Shown in pieces: positions 1 to 8,099 of a DNA stretch of 21,841 nt (its first letter is position 1; each line of letters starts with the position of its first letter). This stretch comes from Phoronis ovalis (lineage: Eukaryota > Phoronida > Phoronidae). Below the pieces are notes generated by a model. That model did not search any database and was not told the DNA's origin. It worked only from the letters and a program-made list of their open reading frames with translations. The DNA lies in assembly GCA_028565635.1 (NCBI GenBank), contig JAOXYB010095271.1, positions 1 to 21,841 on the forward strand, written 5' to 3'. The translations under genes and the position numbers were made by a program.

Positions 1-848
1 AGCATTTATTAATATTAAGAGCTCACCATTAACTATTAAGCTTTTACTAATATTAAGGTTAGTTTTCATCCGAAACAATCTATTGCTTCAAGAACACTGT
101 TTGGCATGATCAGAGATTTTTTGTCGACAGTTTTTATAATTCTGTAGATTCAGGCTATTTGTTTGATCACTCCCCTTCATTGGTAGCTAATATCAATTTT
201 CTAATAATTCTATCAACCAAAGTTTTGTTTTTTATATTTGCAAACTGCATTTACAAAATATGAGATAAGTTTATTCATAGCTAACAGATGCATTGCATGC
301 ATTCTTGTACACAATCTAACATACTGTTGTTGCACAAAAGGTAATTAAAAAATCTATTAAAATAATATTTGGGTCAAATAAAATAAATAAAAATGATCAG
401 GTATGTCATTGATAAATGAGTGGGATAAAAATGAATGGAATTTGTTGTCACTATCTTCAGTTTTGACATGAGGTTATGAATTTATTACATCAAGGTTACA
501 GAAATTTAATATGAAAAGGGGCAAATACCTATTAAGTAGATTGGCACTTAGTTGTGAAAATGATGAATTGAGGACTTGTTTTGAGTATGTCATTTGGGTA
601 TTTTGGCATAGACAATATATTACTTTAAATTCCATCAAAACCACAATATTTAAGATATTTTCACCCATATTTTCACTTAGTAGGGTTCCAGTTTAGGCTT
701 GATGCAGTTAGTTATTGAATCCGGTAAAACATTTTGATTTTTCTTGAGAAAATATACTAAATGTTGTAAAATTTAAGAGGCTTTTTTGGCATTTTGGATA
801 CCTGCCTGTTTATGGCTTTGTTTACTCACTTCCTTTAATAGATTACAT

Positions 849-1251
849 AGCCCCCCCCCGGGAGAAGGAGTACTTGTCAAAAATGACGGTAGGGGTGTGT
901 TGCCATGGTTAAAAAGAACTCTGACCTTGTGACAAATAAAGGTCACCAAAAATATGCCCTGCGATAAATGAAACATATGAAAGTCTACCCTGTTGTGGAT
1001 AGTTCACCCAAAATATATACCTTGAAAATTCACTTTTCAATTATATACCCTGTGGTAAATAAATATGTGAACATTTGCGGACCTTAAATTTCCATACATG
1101 TAGTAAATACGTTCTCCAAGAAGTACGGCTTATGGTAAATGAATATTTTTGAAAATTACCCTGTAATAAATGTCCAACAAGAAAAGTATGCCCTGTGATA
1201 AATAAGGATGCAAAGCGTTATTAAAAATATGACTTGTGGTAAATACAGGAG
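849..1251. repeat. Degenerate 31-34 bp tandem repeat with a C9GGG head
   Basis: A run of nine C and GGG at about 851-862 is followed by gaaggagtacttgtc, and then about ten diverged copies of a core like CCCTGTGRTAAATRAA. Cores begin near 924, 956, 987, 1019, 1047, 1081, 1125, 1158, 1189 and 1231, mostly 31-34 bases apart. AT-rich spacers lie between cores. From memory, C-run plus GGGAG...AGTACT heads with period-30 tails occur as dispersed repeats in several aquatic invertebrates; I cannot verify that here. The family is unnamed by me, and neither terminal repeats nor target duplications are evident. Confidence 0.65.
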
Positions 1252-3063
1252 CTGAAATAGGGAGGCTATTAGGTGGCATTTGTATATAGTGACTTTGAAT
1301 GGCAATACCACATAGCCACTGGCTTCAGCCTCTGTTAATTTCATCCAAAGCAATGTTTCTGCAATTTGATTTTATATTTTGTTAAAGATTTAGTTTTAAA
1401 AATACTGCTAATTTGAAAATCAGTTGCTTTTCATCTAGAATTACAGTCAAGTGGTATTGAAAAGTTCTAAAAAAAACATTACATATTGTACAAGCTTTCC
1501 ATAACCCACCAATACTTTTACCAGTCTCAAGATTAACAGTATACACAAGAGCTTGAGCCTATTGATTGCCTATGAATATGGTATTTGGGCATTGTGTCAC
1601 TTTTTTCTCAGCTTTTCCAATGACATGTGGCCATTTTTGGCAGAAACAAAAATCTTTCTGAGATCCTAGTTTTATTTCTTGAAATGCAGAATTTTAATTT
1701 TCCTTCTTTTTTAGAAATTTTAGGTAGGCTCCCAGCATGCACCACATTGCATATTGCCTACTTCTTTCCCATTAATTTTAAGATGAAGAAATGACTTCTT
1801 TAATTCTTGTCTGTGATGTGAATGTCATTGTATTAATTGTGTGCCAATGTTCTTGGTCCTAAATATTTAAAATTTAAAAAAACAGTTGATATTACTGTAT
1901 AGTAACATATAATCTTTTATGAAATTTGATCCCAAAAAGTCACTGAACTTTCATTGCTAGCATCCTTAGTAGTGTTGTAATAAATACAATCTAGAAAGCC
2001 ACCGGTATGATCCATAGTCACTGAAAATCCTTGTACCTGATTGAAAGATATTAGAAGGTTGGTTATAAATGTGCTTAACTCTTGTATCATTTAATTATGT
2101 AGTGTTGTTTACTTTTTTTAAAGGCACTTCTAAAAATGATTTTTTTTCTGTTTGTCATTGTGCACTTGAGTTTTCATGAGTTTCTATAGAAACAGAAAGC
2201 AATTTTTTGTCATGAAAAATAAGTAGGCTAACTTGACAGATGAGAAATGAACATAGATTTTAATACTTTATTTGTTATATTATTAACGATTAAAGATGAC
2301 ATTTATTCCCCCGGGAAGGTAGAATTAGATTTGGATAACATGATAATTTGTTATTCCATAGTTCGTGGCAGTACAATAGAAAAAAAAAAATTGTCACCAA
2401 TATTCTTATAATATCCACCCATTCAGTAGTCAAGTGCTAATATTTTTGATACCTATAGTGTCTTGCTATGTGAAAACTCGTTATACTGTCTCTTCCATGT
2501 TTAAACCTACAAGATTCCTACAAATGTTACTTGTACCCCCAAGTTATGTTGACACGTGCAAATACAAGAAAACCTAAGTTTAGATTGGTTTGCACTTGTA
2601 AATTATCAATTACTATTAGACATATCCTTTTATTAAAAAGTGAGTACGAAAATAGTGAATTTAAACACACTATTAGTTGATAAATATTAAATATTAGTAA
2701 AGAATTAATAAACAAAGTTTGTCATCTTCCTGGCAGTGTAAGTACTCTGAACATGTTTTGATTTGAGTCTGTCAAGCACATGGCAGAAACATGTATATTT
2801 GTTGGCCACTGTAATTTGACTGAATTAGGGTAATATGTTTTTTTACAAAGATATAAATGTTTTAACATGACATTAATAGTGACAGATTTATGAGCAAATT
2901 AAATTTATATATATGAATAGTGGATAAATATTAGCTCAGAATTAGTTTGACAGGTGTTTTATTATTCTAATGTAATCTATTGTGTCTTAATGATATTGTT
3001 AATTAAACCAAAGAAATTGACAAGATAATATGTCGCAAATTTTTATACTCATTCCAGTGTCAG

Positions 3064-3077
3064 CCACTAGAGGGCAG
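3064..3077 (+). promoter_or_regulatory. CTCF-type core motif
   Basis: The 14 bases CCACTAGAGGGCAG fit every position of the bilaterian CTCF core consensus CCASYAGRKGGCRS. They sit 64 bases upstream of a TMEM135 acceptor, in intron. This is a sequence match only, and such motifs also travel inside short interspersed repeats. Confidence 0.45.
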
Positions 3078-3140
3078 GTGTCATCAGGCAGTCTAAAAAT
3101 ATGTTAAAATTAAATTTAACGATCTTCCTGCTCTTTCCAG

Positions 3141-3375
3141 ATTACGAGATGGTTTAGATAGCTCATTAAAGTCTGGACTAAAGCTTTTAGTTGGACAAGA
3201 GGAGTTTTTCACAGAAGACTTAGGTCTTACTCCGAGTAAACCAAACTCATCTAAACCTTGGATAGATGTGAAATCGTTGCCAAAAACTCTTCAGAATGCA
3301 ATCAAATATATTCGGCTAGGACCAAAGCACAAGCTTTGCGTACATCAGCATAGCTGTCTTTCATATGTATTACAC
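3141..3375 (+). CDS. TMEM135: TMEM135 exon 1 of window
   Basis: The acceptor is ctctttccag before 3141 and the donor is gtaggt after 3375. The first base completes a split codon; 78 codons follow and the exon ends in phase 0. It reads LRDGLDSSLKSGLKLLVGQE at the start, matching the family's RCKDGLKG...VGKEE region, then a variable loop, then LGPKHKLCVHQHSCLSYVLH, which matches the conserved [20 protein letters not shown] block. Confidence 0.93.
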
Positions 3376-6300
3376 GTAGGTAACAGCTTGGTTCCCGAAT
3401 ATCTCTAAAGGTTTCTTAATTCAGTTACATGTCTTTTAATTTTTGTTTTTTTGCAACCCAGCATGCTTGGCTTTAAATTATAATTACTACAGAGATTAAG
3501 ATTCTTAGAAACAAGTATCGAATGAATTGTGTGCATTTGTCACATGCGTTAAGGTGACAAATAATTAAAATATTTTGATTCTTTTTACAAATTTTCTGTA
3601 TAAATAGGTGCTATGGTTGATTTTCTTTTTCTTTGGGCTTTAATGAGTGTGACTGACGCACATATTTGTATGATATCTAAGAATCTTAAGTTCTCTACTA
3701 TTTTTCGTAATTGCATTAATCTTGTCAAATTTTGAGGCCAGTTATTAATTTTCTAGTGAGTCAGTGCAGAAAGAAACTTTTAAAATTGAGTGTGTTTCTA
3801 TAAGCTAGAACAGCTCCAAACTTTTGAGAAATAAAAGACTATTTTAATTTGTTTTTCCAGGGACTAGCTCGGAACTTTTGCGTAGGCTATGCAGTACAAG
3901 CTGGAGTTCAGTGTTTGAAATCTTTAGGTAAAATATTCAGGAATCCTAAAGCTTTAATTGGGGCATTACTACATAGTGACAACGTTGGCCTGGGTGCTTT
4001 CCTCGCTACTCTTGTTGGCTTGAACAGAGTAAGTAAAACGTATTTCTAACCTTTTGGCTATTTTATTTAGAATTGTATCGTGTAACTTTTTGATGTGCAT
4101 GTTTTATTTGGCTGCAATAACTAAGCTTAAGAAACACAAAGCCACCTAAAATTTAATTTATAAAATTACTGCACAGTGGGACAGTTTTTGCTGTCATGAC
4201 TAATAGAACAGTAAGGCTATGCATTTTAACTGGCAATTTGTCTTAAATTATTTTAACATATCGTCATCATCATAGCTCAGTGAATAATTTTTCAAATCTA
4301 AGGTATGCTTCCTAATAATCTCTTGTTGATTATATGGGAGATTAATTACTGATATAGGGCTTGTCGGAAACATCGTAAAATTACAATTCCGAAAATATTT
4401 CTGATTTCCGTAAATACTTACAATTTCCGTAAATACTTATGACTCTGTAAAAATACTTATCTGAGTAATAAAGTTACGATTTTTAATGACACCGCATTTT
4501 GCTTCCTTAGTCCTGATTTATGGAATTGTAACTTTACAATTTATCTGAAAATGGGCCCATGGTGGGCAGCAGCCAAAGTTCTTTTAGCAGTCTTTAACTT
4601 GACTATTTTCTCGCCCAGGCAGTGAACTGTATATTACGCTGGTTGAGGAGAAAAGATAGCCCATGGCATGGTCTCATAGCAGGGTTCATTAGTGGTTGGT
4701 CTATGGTATTTTATAAAAGTTCCACCATTGCCATGTATGTGGCTACCAAATTAATAGAGGTGAGTACCGTTTACAGGTGATTAACGTAAGTCACATCTGT
4801 GATTAATGTGGTAGTGATTTATTACTATTTTTTCATTAATTTAAATGGAAGGTAAGTTTCAAACATTAGTGGTATCGAATGTTTAATAATTTATTTTTAC
4901 AATAAATAATTGAAAAAAAAAAAGAAAGGCAATTTTTTTTCAGTGTTAATGTACTACAGTTTGCTGCTAAATCCATTTCATATTGTAAAAATAAATATTG
5001 CTTGAAAGCAAAGCTGCAAAAACATTGATATATGAAACTTTTGATATTTAACCAGTGCTACAGGAAGCTATATTGCTCCATAGGATGTTCTATTTAAATA
5101 GGTTATCTATTCCTTATCAAAATTTTTACTGAAAGGAAAATGATATTGCAAAATATCAAAAGCTAATTTTGCTAATGGCTACAAATCATTAAGGATGTTT
5201 ACTACCCATTAAGAAAACAAACTTGAGACAGATAAATTTTATGATTAGATAAAAATTGCTAAATTGCCTAAGCTTGTTGGCTGCCAATTTTTCTGGTGTT
5301 TTAAGTAAACTGTAAACATGTAATGATGTGGATTTATATTATAGATTCACAAAAAATATGTATTAAGTATTTACTAGATCAACAAAATCTTAGTGCACAT
5401 GTACTATTTAGATTCAGTTAAAGAATTCTATTTTTGTATTTCATCGTTTGTCCCCAGATGTCAGTCATAGATTATATTTCTTTCATATCATTTCAGGTGT
5501 TATATTTTAAAGGAATACAAGCAGGTAAATTACCGTCTGTATCATGGGGTGATAAACTAGTCTACAGTCTTTCGACAGCATTTATTTTCCACTGTGTAAG
5601 TTTTTTTGCAAGTAATTGTTTACGTTTGGTAATTATACCGAGAGTTATTTAGGACAGTTCTAAAATGTTATGCTATTTAAGGGAATCTGAGTGAAATATT
5701 AAGTGCAATTTTTGTGAGAAAAAAATTATTGACTAATAAAGGGTATTTTTATAGTTTGCGTTTATGACTTTGTTTGTCTCGTTCTACTTTGTTTGTTACA
5801 AAACATGGCTTTCATATTTAAAGTAACAAGTGCAGTTTGAAACCTAGTTTTTTGTAATTTTAACTACCTTGCATGGCAATGCAGACCAAGTATTTTGTAC
5901 TCCCAATTGTATGAATATATCCTCACCAACTAACAGACAACTGCAATGTGACAACAGCCTCAGTCATAAAAATAAATGAATGTTTGTGGTTGATTGTCCT
6001 TGCTGTAAATATTACAGGAATATAAAAATGATCTACCGCTTTTGCCTGCTAAATGGCGTACTTGTTATGGATAAAATGCTTGTTATTGTAACACACCACA
6101 GAGTTCTTTCTGTCGCTATAATTACAAATAGTCTTTCGTGCGAAGTTTTTGAAAGAAAACCTCAAGCACTCTTATGGTTAAAATAAAATTCAGTCTTAGG
6201 CTAATTTTATATTTGAAATACTTTACACTGAATTGGTGTGATGTCAAACGAACATTAACGTTATTGCTAAATAATGTTTTCCAGGTCGTGTTTGAGCCGC

Positions 6301-6810
6301 ACAATATCCGTCCAGCATACTGGAGATTCTTGCTTCGGGTAACAAATAACAGGTAGGCAATGTACCTTCCAAGTGGCTTGGAATTTCATTAGGCCATCAC
6401 CACCACACTAAATATATACCATGCACTTGGCATGTGAAACAATATTGCCGTACTATACCAAATAAACAAGATATACTACTGGATGTCCAGAATGCTGGGT
6501 ATCTAGTGACCTCCAGTGCCAACGAAAAGCAGTATTACGATATAATTTGTGTCTGTGAATATCTGTTGTTCCGATTCGTTGTAATGATTGTTTTCTGCTG
6601 TTGCGTGGTGTATGATGGTTGAAGGACCTCCCATTTTTTGTTGGATCCTGTCTGACAGAAGGAGAGTCATAGAATTTTGTTCATTGTAGGTTTGCAGAAA
6701 TGAATCGAAAACTTTTAGATGTATATGGTACACAAGCATCAAAACTTACAGGAGACTACTGGCCAAATTATGATCCTCTGCTTACAAAATTAGTGAAACC
6801 GACGACATAG
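3141..6810 (+). CDS. TMEM135: TMEM135, 3' half of gene (six exons, N-terminus off window)
   Basis: Exons at 3141-3375, 3861-4028, 4619-4759, 5497-5595, 6285-6352 and 6690-6810 join in frame through consensus GT-AG introns into 276 residues ending at TAG. The product matches the C-terminal part of transmembrane protein 135: the hallmark stretches GLIAGFISGWSMVFYKSSTI, LYFKGIQAGK, RPAYWRFLLR and FAEMNRKLLDVYGT are recognisable, as is the Cys/His pair in LCVHQHSCLSY. The family is a multi-pass membrane protein of about 450 residues with a Tim17-like C-terminal half. It is tied to peroxisomes and mitochondria, mitochondrial dynamics and intracellular cholesterol traffic. Hydrophobic segments are visible around GAFLATLVGL, the GLIAGF segment and LVYSLSTAFIFHCVVF. 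About 180 N-terminal residues and the promoter lie to the left. No frameshift or internal stop is seen, so the gene looks functional. It converges with androglobin, whose stop is 1.1 kb away on the other strand. Confidence 0.95.
3376..3860 (+). other. TMEM135: TMEM135 intron
   Basis: A 485-base phase-0 intron, GTAGGT...TTCCAG. It is AT-rich and I see nothing else in it. Confidence 0.8.
3861..4028 (+). CDS. TMEM135: TMEM135 exon 2 of window
   Basis: The exon has 56 codons in phase 0 at both ends, with acceptor tttttccag and donor gtaagt. It starts GLARNFCVGYAVQ, aligned with GFIRMFSVGYLIQ of vertebrate TMEM135. It carries LGAFLATLVGLNR, the family's LGAFLGSFVSIYK segment, which is a likely membrane helix. 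Confidence 0.95.
4029..4618 (+). other. TMEM135: TMEM135 intron
   Basis: A 590-base phase-0 intron, GTAAGT...GCCCAG. It contains the foldback repeat at 4375-4537 and a 19-base tandem duplication of atttccgtaaatactta (4404 and 4423). Confidence 0.8.
4375..4537. repeat. Foldback element with 16-base inverted arms
   Basis: The left arm gtaaaattacaattcc (4375-4390) is the reverse complement of the right arm ggaattgtaactttac (4522-4537) with 15 of 16 matches. Between them lie two direct copies of atttccgtaaatactta at 4404 and 4423. The layout resembles a small non-autonomous terminal-inverted-repeat element. No clear target-site duplication was found and no coding is present. Confidence 0.45.
4619..4759 (+). 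CDS. TMEM135: TMEM135 exon 3 of window
   Basis: The exon has 47 codons in phase 0, with acceptor ctcgcccag and donor gtgagt. It encodes CILRWLRRKDSPWHGLIAGF and SMVFYKSSTIAMYVATKLIE. This is the most conserved Tim17-like block of the family and contains small-residue membrane helices with the G-x-x-x-G pattern. Confidence 0.96.
4760..5496 (+). other. TMEM135: TMEM135 intron
   Basis: A 737-base phase-0 intron, GTGAGT...TTTCAG. It is AT-rich with a poly-A stretch near 4914-4926; nothing else is recognised. Confidence 0.8.
5497..5595 (+). CDS. TMEM135: TMEM135 exon 4 of window
   Basis: The exon has 33 codons in phase 0, with acceptor tttcag and donor gtaagt. It reads VLYFKGIQAGKLP, matching MYFKGIEAGKVP in vertebrates, then a loop and the hydrophobic segment LVYSLSTAFIFHC. 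Confidence 0.95.
5596..6284 (+). other. TMEM135: TMEM135 intron
   Basis: A 689-base phase-0 intron, GTAAGT...TTCCAG. Short open frames inside it show no recognisable protein. Confidence 0.8.
6285..6352 (+). CDS. TMEM135: TMEM135 exon 5 of window
   Basis: The exon has 22 codons plus two bases, with acceptor ttttccag and donor gtaggc. It encodes VVFEPHNIRPAYWRFLLRVT, the conserved LRPSYWKFLLRLT block. The split Arg codon AG|G is completed by the next exon. Confidence 0.95.
6353..6689 (+). other. TMEM135: TMEM135 intron
   Basis: A 337-base phase-2 intron, GTAGGC...TTGTAG, between the two last coding exons. The 60-80 residue open frames over it on both strands look like chance. Confidence 0.8.
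6690..6810 (+). CDS. TMEM135: TMEM135 terminal coding exon
   Basis: The acceptor is tcattgtag. One base completes Arg, then 39 codons run to TAG at 6808-6810. It reads FAEMNRKLLDVYGTQASKLT, matching FAVMNRKVLDVFGTGASKH of vertebrates, and ends in a short Lys-rich tail. Confidence 0.95.
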
Positions 6811-6978
6811 CTGCAAAACATTTGAAATGTGTGCCAAACTGAGACATCAATTAATCACAGTAATCAATTATTCGTAACTTTAACATCCACTAACTTTGAG
6901 GTGGTTATTAAAATGTACCAATTTACTGTCATGTCCACTAAGTTAAATACTTTTCTGCAGAATACGGTTTTAGAGCAT

Positions 6979-6984
6979 AATAAA
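6979..6984 (+). terminator. TMEM135: Candidate poly(A) signal for TMEM135 (proximal)
   Basis: An AATAAA hexamer 169 bases after the TMEM135 stop. Further AATAAA hexamers on the same strand lie at 7230-7235 and 7373-7378, so the exact 3' end cannot be decided from sequence. Confidence 0.45.
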
Positions 6985-7372
6985 GATATTGTAAAATTGA
7001 TTACAATTGACCACCAGAATATAATTATGCAGAAGTACTTTGTGTATTAATATGCAATCTTTGGAAAGGTGATAGTAAATTATTCGAGTGACTATGTTAA
7101 ATTTAGAGTGATATATACATGTATACTCTTGGATTAAATAATACAAGTTATTTTTGTATGATAAAGTACAATCATTCTATTGTGATAAAGCTTAAGCATT
7201 GTTTTTAACAACACTAAATTGCTTAAAATAATAAAATACAAACACAAACATGAAAAACAATATTTCACAAACATATGCAGTAAAAAGATATACAAGGCAT
7301 AAAAACATTTGATATGTACATAGCCACAACTTGGACGGAAACGAAGGGCTTTGATTTACGTATCTGTTATTA

Positions 7373-7378
7373 AATAAA
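7373..7378 (+). terminator. TMEM135: Candidate poly(A) signal for TMEM135 (distal)
   Basis: An AATAAA hexamer about 560 bases after the stop. It is still well short of the ADGB coding end, so overlap with the ADGB transcript is not required. Confidence 0.35.
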
Positions 7379-7751
7379 CAGAAACTTCTATAACTGCTGG
7401 GACGGAACGATAAGGCATAGTAGGATGCAAATATTTCATCCTTATTACGATATAAAAATTAATATAAAATGTGCAATTAAAAAAGTGAGTTAAACAGCAT
7501 TAGTTGTGTTAAAGTACCACATTTCCACACGGAAGTTGTTAAATAGTGCAACGTGCGACAATAAACTCCGTAATTTACAATATTTTACATGCTTTATACA
7601 ATGCATGAGCAATTTGTGACCCTGTGGGCAATAAGGAATGATTATATACAGGCTTCGGAATAGCACAAACATTAACAATGGAATGACTTTTCAGCAAAAA
7701 AAAATTTACAAAATTAATGTATTTTATGTGTTTAGGATGCAAAATGCATAT

Positions 7752-7757
7752 TTTAAT
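7752..7757 (-). terminator. ADGB: Candidate poly(A) signal for ADGB distal end
   Basis: ATTAAA on the minus strand, about 135 bases after the distal ADGB stop. An AATAAA overlaps the stop itself (7892-7897) and is the alternative. Confidence 0.35.
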
Positions 7758-7892
7758 TAACTGTTTTTAAAACATGCACAGATTTAAGAGTGCTGAAGCA
7801 CAATGTGAAATGGTCAGTTTGATTGTTTGTCGAAACTATGATGGTTCCATATAATTGAAAATCATAGGTGACACTAAGCAAAAGTTTATAAT

Positions 7893-8099
7893 TTATTTCT
7901 TTTTCTTCCCGGCGGGACTCTTTTTCCCTTTGGCACTTTTGCGACCTTTTGGTGATGGCGCTGATTTTTCCTGTTCGGCTTTCAAAGCAGCTTCTGCAGC
8001 TGCAATTTCTTCAAGTTTTAACCGTTCAGCTTCCAAATATTTCTGGCGAAATGCTTCTCTGGGTTCGTTGATTTCTTTTCGTTTTTGATCCAAACGAGC
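7893..8099 (-). CDS. ADGB: ADGB distal terminal exon (Lys-rich tail)
   Basis: The acceptor tactttcag precedes 8099, phase 0, and 68 codons run to TAA at 7893-7895. It starts ARLDQKRKEINEPREAFRQK, continues as an Ala/Glu-rich coiled coil, and ends in a Ser/Pro/Lys-rich tail finishing GKKKK. The first 22 codons resemble the proximal terminal exon (9301-9405), which suggests duplication. AATAAA overlaps the stop. A coiled-coil plus basic tail is plausible for the family; which exon is the main one is unknown. Confidence 0.85.
   Translation of the reverse strand, partial: ARLDQKRKEINEPREAFRQKYLEAERLKLEEIAAAEAALKAEQEKSAPSPKGRKSAKGKKSPAGKKKK

Larger units (their letters stand above)
1..3140 (+). 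other. TMEM135: TMEM135 intron (left part, partial)
   Basis: No exon of TMEM135 or any other recognisable protein is seen on either strand before the acceptor at 3140. The short open frames here (for example 511-696 and 773-976) have no recognisable content. Apart from the repeat at about 849-1251 and the CTCF-like site near 3064, the sequence is AT-rich and unremarkable. The preceding TMEM135 exon must lie left of the window. Confidence 0.75.
6811..7892. other. Convergent 3' UTRs / intergenic interval
   Basis: This interval separates the TMEM135 stop (+) from the distal ADGB stop (-). It is AT-rich, has no recognisable coding, and carries polyadenylation hexamers on both strands. The 73-residue frame at 6829-7050 lies in the presumed TMEM135 3' UTR and is not believable as a gene. 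Confidence 0.75.

Noticed and set aside
474-696. Two opposing 60-residue open frames at the left end
   Set aside because: No family resemblance, no splice context and low-complexity content.
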